Origin: Aphrocallistes beatrix
Lineage: Eukaryota; Porifera; Hexactinellida; Sceptrulophora; Aphrocallistidae
Assembly (NCBI GenBank): GCA_963281255.1
Contig: OY725498.1
Coordinates: 4,526,001 to 4,590,000, forward strand
DNA length: 64,000 bases
Direction: 5' to 3'
Part shown: piece by piece, positions 36,901 through 47,600 of the stretch
How positions within the stretch are numbered: position 1 is the stretch's first letter
Layout: each line of letters begins with the position of its first letter
Program-made: the position numbers and the translations under genes
Notes under the pieces: generated by a model
Databases searched by the model: none
Seen by the model: the letters and a program-made list of their open reading frames with translations, nothing else
What the model was told of the DNA's origin: nothing

Positions 36901-39900
36901 ATCATTCATGATCTTATCACGACTGTTTCGCAGCCTTCTGCAGTGATACCTGATTTCAATCCTTCCTTATCTCTACCTCCTAACATCTGGAGTTTGGCCA
37001 AAGGAATTAATTACAGCAATAACGTCTACAATATAGAGCTTTCTAGTTTCACATCAAAGTCGTATGAAGTTCAAGTCTCATTGGGACATGTGAATCTGTC
37101 TGTTTCCTCACAAGTTCTAGCTAACACTGAATTCTATCACTTTACACCACAAAATGAAGTTTGGTCTACGCAACCGAATTTCAAACTTTTGATCTATCAA
37201 GACACTTCTAATCAACTTCCTACTTTGAATGGAAATGTGAGCATCGACATATTTTCTCAGTCTTATTCCTCACAACTTGCAGACAACATGGTCTCTACTT
37301 TTACTATTGATGTTCCAGGTTCAGAATTTGACGCTATACAAGGTGCACAGCAATCAGTTGAAATTCCATTCACTATCAACCAAATTCAGCGAAGTCTTAG
37401 TTTAGTTCTTGTAAAGGTTATGTCTTCAACTTCCAATGGTAGTCTCAACATTCCACTCTCAACTAACGTCCTATATCCTAGCCAGATACTAGCTCTGCCA
37501 TTACATGCGAACAATTTTCAATCTTCACTTACTACCTTTGAGGTGAAAATGGACATAACCGGGGCTCTGGCATTCAATTCATTCTCCCCTGCATCTGGAT
37601 GGTCTGTATTCACACGTACAGAAGCCAATTCGGTCATTGTATACGGTGTAAATGACGTCATAATAAACCCACCTTACACAATGGATAATCCTATTGAACT
37701 GATCGGACACTTCTTAATTAGCCCCCTTCAGAACAATAATACAAACAGTGCTACACTCAGCACTGAGATTCTCCTTCTTACAGATAACATCGGAGTTATC
37801 ACAGGGGCGAATGGACAAGTAGATTTTCTTCATCCTAGTGGAGCATTGAGGGTTGTAACTATTCAAATTGAACACGATCAAACTGTGAAAATTATAAGCA
37901 CCATTTCACAACGAGATATTTTGGAAGTCGGAAACATTATAGAAGAGATATCATCTACTGTAGATATTGGAGTGAGAGTTATGGCAGTATCATCAACTGG
38001 TGAGGCAACTCAACTTGAAACCACTAATCCTAACCTCTCTTGCACCACTGATGAAGAGTCAGTATATTTCATCAGTTCGGAATGTGGTAGATTACTTGTT
38101 GGATCAGACAATTCTGAAAAGCGCGTCACAATCACAATCACGTATGAAGGTATCACAGATACTCAATACGTTTATTTATGGAGAATTGAGAGAGTTGAAA
38201 TTACATCTGAATCCAATACACTGCATCCTATTTCTTCTTGGTTAGATCATAATTGCCAACAATTCTTTGAATGGACTAAAATATCAATACGTGGTTCAAT
38301 TGTTAACTCGAATTTGGAAACCAGACAAATTGACTTCACAAAACCACTAATTTCACGCATAGACTTTAACGATCATTTGTTATCTCTGGTTACGCACAAT
38401 CTTGCTTACTATTTGAAACCAAAGAATTTAACTAATGATAATACACCAACCATAGTTACAATAGATATTCAAGTGGCGTCGATTTCTATGGTTCCACTAT
38501 ACCTAACCATTTCAGATACATTCTCTTTTATCACTGGTGTATCTTCTACTTTGATTGTTAATATAAATTCTACGATTTCAGATGTAGGCAGGAATTCTGA
38601 TATTCTTTATTTCCAGATACATTCGTATCTTACTCTGTATGAAAGGATTGGTACTTTGAAAAACTCGATTGTTTTGAACAATGTCACTTCGATTGATTAT
38701 ATATTTTCTGACGAATACCTCCAAATAATTCCAGTTGACCCCCACATACTATCCGTAGTTAGGAACTCATTCCCGGAAATCCACTCTTCTCTTATATATA
38801 GATCTACTCAGTCATTCATTCTACTCATAATCACAAACACAGATGCATGTGGAGGCAATCTTCTATTCTCTACCAGCGCTCCAATCGAAATCACTCAAAC
38901 AAATCCGAGTTCTCTGGAGATAGAATTGTCTAACTCTCGAATTTCGCATCCCGATTCACTTCTCACTTCGGTTGGCATACCAACAACTAGTTCACTGCGT
39001 ATCCTCGGAATTGTACTACAATATTCTTTCGAAATAGAAGCATTCAGCATTGTCTATAATAACGTTATCCTAGACGGGATGTCATCTGCTGTAACGCTTA
39101 GCATAGATGATCCCACTCAGCTTATTGTACCCAGCTTGGATAATGGGGTTATTCTAAGTGCTAACAACCATTCTTCAGCAGTTGGCAATGCAACGCTGGA
39201 AGTTTCTCTCAATTCTATCTTGTTATTCACTTCATTCATTCAGCTCGTCAACACACCCACTCTTGAACTGTTAGTCATCTCTACCTACACTGGAGAAGTG
39301 TTACCCTATCTACCTAAAATTGGCGCCAACACCTTTGAACCTTTCAAGTTCGGAGCTCGTTTGCGGCTCGAAGATGGCTCAACGATCGATGTTACCCAAA
39401 ATGAAGATCTCAATATTCAAGTATTATCCAGCGATAATTCTCCACTTTGTACACACTCTCTTGGCGACTGCACTCTCTCAACCAACCAAGTCTCTAACAG
39501 CATTACCTTATATGGAAGCTTTCTTACACTCGCTAAGAGCAGCTCAATTGATCTATTAACATCTCCGCAGGCACACTCAGTATCCATTATCGTTACAGAT
39601 AAAGATGGTTTGCCAACTGACAATTTCGTTTATGGAAGTCGTGGAAGTGAATTCCATATTTCCTTCAGTTTCATGATTTCGAACATCCCTGGGATTTACC
39701 ACGTCTCTACTTCCAACTTGTCACATTTCGCAGATAATATTATCATCACGAGTAACCACGATGCTGTTCATATCACACAAAATAAAGATCTATCTCTTGA
39801 AGCTGAATGTACTAATGTTCAACTCTCTATCTCTTTATTTTCTTTGACTTCAATACTTGATCTTTCTTGTAACTTTCTACCATCAATAGGATCGCCACAC

Positions 39901-41448
39901 TTGGGTTTCTTACAAGGCCTCCCACTACCTAGTGTCTCATCATCTCTCTACACGATTCCGTTATATTTCCATTTTGAAGATGACGCATCAACTGCTATTG
40001 ATATCAATATACAGTTTACCACGGATGAAATGACATTCTCCCACCTAATTAAATCTGCTCAATTCAGTACGGATAATCAAGCATCTTTCGGAGGGATCTT
40101 TTTGTTGCATTCGTCAGATTCTTCTTCCATACACATCGGTGTGATACCCAATTCAGGAATAGAAACAGGCTTCGTTAGAATTACAGATCTTGTTTTCAAT
40201 GTAGTAGCTCCTCTAACATCTGCTCCCAACATCCTGATAGACGAATACAAGTATTACAGTAAGGTAGCCATATTGGAGAATATAGATCTTAGAGGTGATC
40301 TCAATTCAGATAGTAAGCTTGACATGGCTGACATTCTCATTCTCTCAAATTCTATCGCTTCCAACCATTTAACTCAGTCAGCTGACTCGTTGCACAGAAG
40401 CTATGATATAACACGGGATGGTAAGATGGATTTTCAAGATGTGCGACGACTAATATCCACTCACTTTGGTATTCTCCCTTTGCCTATTTCCTACTCACTC
40501 GGATACAATAATTCTCTCAATATCTGTCCTTTTTCTGTCCGTATCGAATTGACCAACTCACAACACTCCACATTCACACGCTTTAACACAGATACACTTA
40601 ACGTTTATGTAGGCTTAATACTCGTGTCGAACACTCAAACAAACACTCAATGGACTAGTACGATTGGGTCTTACATCTCGCAGGCATCAAACGATAGATT
40701 TAACTTAGTTCTATTCGAAGCATTCCCTGAGACGGATTCTATCTACGCACTAAACACTGCTAATCCTCTCCCTCAAGAGTTTCTAAATTCACATCTCGTT
40801 ATTTTCTTGCGTTCATCACTTTCACTGCCTCCAATCTCAGGATTGTCGCCATTACAAAATGCTACCAGCTCTATAGACCCCTTCTTAACTACTGGGATTC
40901 CAATATTGATGTCGAATGGCGAACCATTACCCTTGCCCCCATCCCTCTATCCTATATTCACTCTCTCAGATTTCTACGATACTCAGCAATGTTACCGTCC
41001 AATGGAGCCAATTAGCTTTTTACAAGCACTCACGTATGGCGGTCCACCTCTCTTGTTGCTAATAATTGTTCTTCTAATAATTATCTCGGTGCTAGTAGTA
41101 ATATTTGTGATAATTAGAAAGAAGAAAAGAGATATTGTGAGGATCCGAGTGTCCGAAGAGAAGGAGAAACTACGCGATTCACATGACCAAGAAGGTGTTT
41201 CATACCGTGGCATGACTTACTACCCAGATCCTTCAGAAGCTTACTCGCTTGCACGTACTCCATCTCCTTATAAGGACACATACGAACACTCTGCCGTGGT
41301 ACAAACTGGATACGATGTACCGTCTTACCACGATAGTATGCAAGGAGAATTTAAGGACGACTCTCTAAGTATAAAGCATAAGGTTAGCTCTACTTCTGCT
41401 ACGCATTCGCTCATCCAGGAATCTCTTCCCGGCACACCGAAAAAATAA
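15909..41448 (+). CDS. Giant fibrocystin-L/cadherin/cohesin-dockerin membrane protein, 8,301 aa
   Basis: Exons 15909-16176, 16544-30580 and 30848-41448 join with consensus sites (GTAAGT/TTTCAG, GTGAGT/TTTAG) to 24,906 nt. The second junction falls inside a cadherin repeat and restores it (GIIDVTG|RLDYEQATHYDLVV), so the two long frames are one gene. A signal peptide (residues 1-20) is followed by IPT/TIG domains and a PA14 domain (~330-480). A run of IPT/TIG (~1030-2105) is interrupted by a cupredoxin-like segment (~1360-1450). Then come G8 (~2106-2217), a beta-helix region, a second G8 (~2930-3060) and a second beta-helix. This order is that of PKHD1L1/fibrocystin-L. It is followed by a Pro-rich linker, four related beta-sandwich-like repeats (~3990-4475), ~20 cadherin repeats (~4478-6580), cohesin-like (~6930-7100) and dockerin-like (~7919-7966) modules, a TM helix (~8166-8194) and a ~108-aa cytoplasmic tail rich in Tyr. 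Probably a very long cell-surface adhesion protein. Confidence 0.85.
16177..16543 (+). other. First intron of the giant gene
   Basis: 367-bp phase-1 intron (GTAAGT...TTTCAG) separating the signal-peptide exon from the 14-kb exon. Nothing else is recognised within it. Confidence 0.7.
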
Positions 41449-41636
41449 TCTCTCGAAATACGTTAGTGAACTTTTAAAAGTAACTTTTATTTGAGTAGGT
41501 TTAAGTACGGTCTTTTCTTTTTTAGTTTAATTTATGACTTTATGTCTATTTCTATGAATTTTTTTATTTTAATCTAACTAAACCCTTACTCCTATTTCTA
41601 AAATTCAATTTTATGAATCTACCCTACCTTTAAGCA

Positions 41637-43755
41637 ATGACTAGCAGTAGTTTCTCATCTCTCGCTGTTTCTACAAGCAACATCGAACCAAATCATAAGA
41701 AGTTGCTCGAATTTGCAAAAGGTGGAAAATATTCAGCTTTCAAGCATCAGCTCAATTCCATGCTGAAACATACACACGCTGAAAATATTTTTCAACCGAA
41801 GGGAAACAAGGGCTCTCCGTTAATTTTGGCTGCTCAGAAAGGCCACTACAAGATTGTGAGCTATATCCTGAAGAATTTTAGCGAATACATCGACTTAGAA
41901 TTTACAATGTCAGTCATCTCTGAGTTCACTGGCAATGAAGTTAAAGGAGCTTCTGCATTATGGTCTGCTGCACTTGGTAAATTATTTGTTATATTTTTTT
42001 AATCGATCACATTCTCTGCATTTTTAACCTATCCCTTATGAAGGTGGACATATTGAAGTGGTGAGAGATCTCTTGGAAGCAGGTGCAGACATCAACCACT
42101 CCAATGCCACAAAGTCAACCCCTTTAAGAGCTGCTTCCTACCATGATAGAGTCGAGGTCATTGAACATCTGCTGCATAAAGGTGCTGATCTGCGCTTGGC
42201 GAATCATGTAGGACAAGCCCCTGTTATGATCGCAGTGCTCAGAAAGAATCTAAGAGCGCTAAAGTTACTAAGTAAGTTTTTGAAGAGTTGATTTACTAAA
42301 AAGTTATTTTTTTATTAAATAGTCAAATTTATGGCAACATTTTTATTTGTAGTCACACTTGGCAAAGCTGACATAAACCAGACCACCGGTGTGGGAATCG
42401 ACTCACTACACATCGCTATAGAACACGAATCTGAAGATATCTTCAACTTACTTGTCGTGCTTGATGCAAAGATAATCTGGCCACACAATATCTCACCAGT
42501 GCCTACAACTACTCTCTCCCAATTCGCCATCCCCGACGCTTACACTCCTCCCTGTCACATTTACATAGCTGCGAAACATCACAATTCTTTCGCGATGGAG
42601 TATTTAAGGAACTTACCAGAATGCAGACCTGAGTATGAGGTGGATATGTTGCTGGTAAGGGGAGTCGAGAGAGTTTGGGATAACCCTTCTCCAAATGTAA
42701 CTGATGTCTGGAGGAAGGCTTTGGAGCTGAGGGAAAAATGCGGTTTACCCTACCCTGGTCAACCTCCCAATGAACTATATGAGGGAGTACAAGAAATTCG
42801 GACTTTGTCTGACGTCTATAACCTTGAGCAGAGGCGGTATTTAATCCAGTGTGTGCTCATAACAGAGCGTGTTTTCGGACCGCTTTTCTGCACTTCGTGT
42901 GAACTGAAAATAAAATTGGTCAACCACCTATTCAGAGATGGTCCTCAGTCCCATTTTAAGTGTTGTGAATTGCTCTTACAATTGTTACAAGCGTCCATTA
43001 AGCGCCCGTGGATATCGGCACAAACATCCGTCAACGAATTTACATCTCTTTTGCAGACCATTAATCGATTGGTATCTTCATTTGATGCTGGTACAATGAA
43101 CTTAAACAGATTCGCGGCTTTTATAAACCTCATTACCAAACGTTACAAGATAATATATGAAGGTATCTTTGACAAAAATCCTAATATTTCATTCGAAAGA
43201 TGTTTCAGTGAAATTTTGAAATTTCTTAATTCGTGTTTGCAATTGCATCCAGACTTTAAATCAGTTGAATCGATCGTTGTTCTGAGACCGGTTTTTAAAG
43301 ATTTGCTACAAACACTATTCTTCCCTTTAACTAGGGATCAACCGATCTACCATGTCATCATGAAATCGAAGAATTTTACGAAATATGAAGACCTCCTTAA
43401 TGTGTTTATTTCACTCTCAACTCCAGAAATGTTAGAAGTATCGAATAAGGCTGGTTTGAATGCTTTACATTTCGCGTGTCAGATGGAATCAGTTCCTGAA
43501 TCCACTATTCATACGCTTATCCGCACAGGTGCACATCTCGATTCAGTTACGCCCTCTAATCTAACGCCCATCGAATCCTGTCCCGGCAAGATGTCTTCTC
43601 AATACATAACAATACGCTCCTACTACCCACTCAAGCTAGCCTGTCTCTCTGCACAAGCTATTGTGCAAGGTCAAATACCAACTGACTCCCTTCCAACGTT
43701 TTTTCACACCTTTATCAATCTACATCGTATACCACCTCCAAGATTTAACGAATAA
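41637..43755 (+). CDS. FEM1-like ankyrin-repeat protein, three exons
   Basis: Exons 41637-41976, 42044-42271 and 42353-43755 join to 1,971 nt (656 aa), the usual FEM1 length. N-terminal ankyrin repeats include GSPLILAAQKGHYKIV, GASALWSAALGGHIEVV, KSTPLRAASYHDRVEV and GQAPVMIAVLRKNLRAL. The central region has the FEM1-type block around LEQRRYLIQCVLITERVFGP, followed by a helical region. C-terminal ankyrins (LNALHFACQ) precede a final SYYPLKLACLSAQAIVQGQIP helix. FEM1 proteins are substrate receptors of CUL2 E3 ligases that recognise C-terminal degrons. The ankyrin part is divergent, and orthology to FEM1A, B or C cannot be assigned. No VHL/CUL2 box was confirmed by eye. Confidence 0.78.
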
Positions 43756-43938
43756 TTGCCTCATTTCATTTATTTGTTTGTATATATTGAATATGATTGT
43801 TATTTTTCGTAAGGAAGCTGTTTTGGATGCTAAATATTTATAATAATTTTGTATGTATATAATTTGGATATGCTGGAATGATAAATGTTATGCTAGTTCT
43901 TTTTTGTGATCAAATATTCATTTAAAATATATTCTATA

Positions 43939-44078
43939 CTGTGGAGTCTCCGAATAACGGACACATTGGAGAGTTTGTGCGTTGTGTCAACTATCACATA
44001 CGATTATGGTTAATTCATTCACATTCCATTGTGGAGGGTTGCCTGCGTTTTGGAGTGTCCGTTTGGGAGACTGCACTG
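43939..44078. mobile_element. pogo/Tigger-like MITE
   Basis: Imperfect terminal inverted repeats of about 28 bp (GTGGAGTCTCCGAATAACGG at the left; reverse complement of CAGTCTCCCAAACGGACAC at the right), bounded by TA on both sides. The AACGGACA core resembles pogo/Tigger termini. Non-autonomous at 140 bp. Confidence 0.65.
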
Positions 44079-44105
44079 TAGACGGTAATCTTGGTTATGG
44101 TACTA

Positions 44106-44566
44106 TACACTGCCTGAACAAAAGTATTCGTACACCCCTTAATTCCCCACACAAATAGTTATAATACTGATTTTTTAGCCTTTCAAGAATATTTAGTTGT
44201 GAGAGATACAATTAATTGGACTTCAAATTCGAATTCTCCACATTCAAATTACCCACTTTATAAGTTTTTACCTTAATTACTCTTCTTCAAGATTAAGTAT
44301 TTTCAGCATTTGCTTTCCTATGCCACATGTCGCGAGTGATCACCATTGTATATGATGGCATTGGTGGTATGAGGTGGCACAGTTTAAAATTTTTTAACCT
44401 TGTGGGAGTGTAAACATGAACGATTAAAAAGTGAGTAATTCGAATTTGAAGTTAAATTAAGCTTATCTCTTACCAAATAAATACCTTGACTCGCCAAATA
44501 CATCAGTATTATAACTATTTGTATGGGGAATTATGGGTGTACGAATACTTTTGTTCAGGCAGTGTA
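44106..44566. mobile_element. Tc1/mariner-like MITE
   Basis: Inverted repeats of about 75 bp start with CACTGCCTGAACAAAAGTAT on the left and end with its reverse complement on the right, flanked by TA dinucleotides. Subterminal sequences near 44220 and 44440 are also complementary. The 461-bp element has no transposase frame and so is non-autonomous. The CACTGCC terminus and TA target fit the Tc1/mariner superfamily. Confidence 0.8.
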
Positions 44567-44633
44567 TAGTATGTATATTATTTGTTTCTAGTTCATTCAT
44601 TACAACATTCCTTACTAATTAGAATTACTAAAG

Positions 44634-47600
44634 ATGGGAAGTTTTCCCAAGTTTCTGTCACCTTTTTTGCTTTGCCTCATCTTTACTTCTTTCATTCAAA
44701 CAGTTACTGGTGGATGTGCATTACCATTAAATAATACTTTCATCCAAGCGGCGATATTGGAAGTAACCACAGATATAATGGTTGATAGCCCTATAAGGAA
44801 AGATAGCTATTCCAACTGCCTATCGATCGATCAGAATTCTCCACTCAACTATTCCTCACTTCTTGCTACTATTACTTTCTCAATAGCTGGTGAAAATAAT
44901 TACGTTAGGCTCGCCTTAGATTGTTTGAATGGAGCGTGGACCGTAGTTACTAGAACGAATCGCACGAGATTTATCAATAATGATCCACCGATTGTAGAGC
45001 TGTTTTTGAATGCTAACTTTCAGCGTACAGACTGTCAACAGTGTCGACTGAATTCCTCAACTGTTACTACAGATTTATATGGTTGTGTCCCCTGTAACCC
45101 TTCTTGTCTAAAAGAAGGTGTGAACAATGCCACTGGCTTCTGTTACGGTCCGTTAGCAATGGAATGCTGTTCTTATATACACAACGGGATGTGTCTTGCT
45201 GAATGTCCGAATAATTTCACTCATAACTCATCTTCTAACTGTGAGTGTGCTCCTAATCGATCTGGTCCTGATTGTTCTATTTGCAGTCTCACCTGTGGAA
45301 ATGGTGCAGTAGACTCAACCTGTTCATTCTGTGAGTGTGACCCAGACTACTTCGGATCTCGATGCGAATTTCAACACCTCCCATGTAATGACAACCCGTG
45401 TGAAAATGGCGGTGTTTGTGTGGACCTTATAGGTCCTAACAACTACTCTTGTAATTGTATTAACATGTGGCGTGGTGACAATTGTACTGATTGTGGAGTA
45501 ACAGGATGTGTAAATGGAAACCCTAATTCCACTTGTACAGGGTGTAACTGTGTCGGCAATTGGGGTGGAAATATTTGTGATACGTGTGGGCTAGCATGTC
45601 AAAACGGCGGAAGTCACAATCTCACCTGTAATGGATGTAACTGTGTCGGCAATTGGGGTGGAAATGATTGTGATACGTGTGAGCTAGCACCATGTCAAAA
45701 CGGTGGAAGTCACAATTCTACTTGTACAGGATGTAACTGTGTCGGTAATTGGGGTGGAAATATTTGTGATACGTGTGGGCTAGCATGTCAAAACGGTGGA
45801 AGTCACAATTCTACTTGTACTGGATGTAACTGTGTCGGTAATTGGGGTGGAAATATTTGTGATACGTGTGGGCTAGCATGTCAAAACGGTGGAAGTCACA
45901 ATTCTACTTGTACTGGATGTAACTGTGTCGGTAATTGGGGTGGAAATGATTGTGATACGTGTGGGCTAGCATGTCAAAACGGTGGAAGTCACAATTCTAC
46001 TTGTACTGGATGTAACTGTGTCGGTAATTGGGGTGGAAATGATTGTGATACGTGTGGGCTAGCATGTCAAAACGGTGGAAGTCACAATTCTACTTGTACT
46101 GGATGTAACTGTGTCGGTAATTGGGGTGGAAATGATTGTGATACGTGTGGGCTAGCACCATGTCAAAACGGTGGGAATCACAATCTTACTTGTACAGGAT
46201 GTAACTGTGTCGGTAATTGGGGTGGAAATGATTGTGATACGTGTGGGCTAGCATGTCAAAACGGTGGAAGTCACAATCTTACTTGTACTGGGTGTAACTG
46301 TGTTGGGAATTGGAGTGGGAATAATTGTAGTGTGTGTAGTCTATCTGATCAATGCCAAAATCTAGCTCTCCCCGATCAAAATTGTTCTCGCTGTGAATGT
46401 CCACAGGACATTATATGTAGTGATGGGAGGACAGTGAATGGGAGTTGTCAATGTGAATCACCATGTGATATTAATCCCTGTGAGAATGGTGGGATTTGTC
46501 AAGCAAATACAAATGGATATACATGCATTTGTCCTTCAGGCTTCACAGGTGTCAACTGTACTATGGTGAGTCCGTGTGTCCCAGCTTGCAATCCAACAAC
46601 TCAGGACTGCAAGCTTTTAAACCCAGTAAATCAATGCAGATGCAAACCTGGTTTTATCGAAGGGCTAAGCGGTGATTGCTTCAATATTGATGAATGCCAA
46701 GCCTTCCCTTGTAGCATTAACGCTAATTGTACAGATACGTTTGGTAGTTACAATTGTGAGTGTAGGGACGGTTTTGAAGGTGATGGCACTACCTGTAATG
46801 CTATCAATGAGTGCAGTGTACACTACCCTTTGTGTGGAGAATATCCTGCTAGCTGTGTTGATCGAGTTCTCAAATACGAGTGTGTTTGTCCATCAGGATA
46901 TGATGCGGGAATTGACAGTACACAAGTGCCTCTTCCATACTGCTTCGAACTCAGTTGTAGAGCTAAGATCTGTACTGATTTGAATGAGTGTGCTCTTCCA
47001 GACATATGTGGGCCTAACCAGAATTGTGTTAACACGGAAGGAAGCTATTTCTGCCAGTGTGTTCAAGGTTTTTTCCCAGGTAATGGGCTCTGCGTGCCTA
47101 TAATCGGTCAATTATTGTGTAAAAGCATGACGGATGGCACTGGGACTACTTTTCCTGACACAGCTCCAGGTGTTACAGTGAAAATCCAGTGTCCCAACAC
47201 TCAATACGGTCTCATTTCTCGTACATGTCTGCCATCTTGTGAGTGCATAGCAGACAGACCACAATGGGGATACAGTAGAGTAGCGGAGTGTATTTCTCCT
47301 GAGTTGGATATGGCACTGAATCAATTACGAAGGTTGAGCATTACCAAATCTACTTCTCAGAGTGAGTTAGAATCGATCATTCAGGATGTGTGGCTGTTAG
47401 CTCAGAATTCTCGACTGCAGGGAATAGATCTAGAAGTAGCTGCCATTTTTATCCAAGAGGTAGAACAAGTAATTGAGGACTGGCCTACACCTACATTGTC
47501 CCTTGGTATTTCTTCTTTCGACAAACTCTTAGATGTTGCAGATTCTCTCCTGTCAAATTCCGAAGAGAGCTGGGAAGAGACTGATAACTCGACCTTCAAC

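Larger units (their letters stand above)
43756..44633. other. 880-bp intergenic region packed with two MITE-like elements
   Basis: The 3' flank of the FEM1-like gene, then a pogo-like element (43939-44078) and a Tc1-like element (44106-44566) only 27 bp apart, then about 65 bp before the receptor start codon. The receptor promoter must therefore overlap or lie within transposon-derived sequence. Confidence 0.6.
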
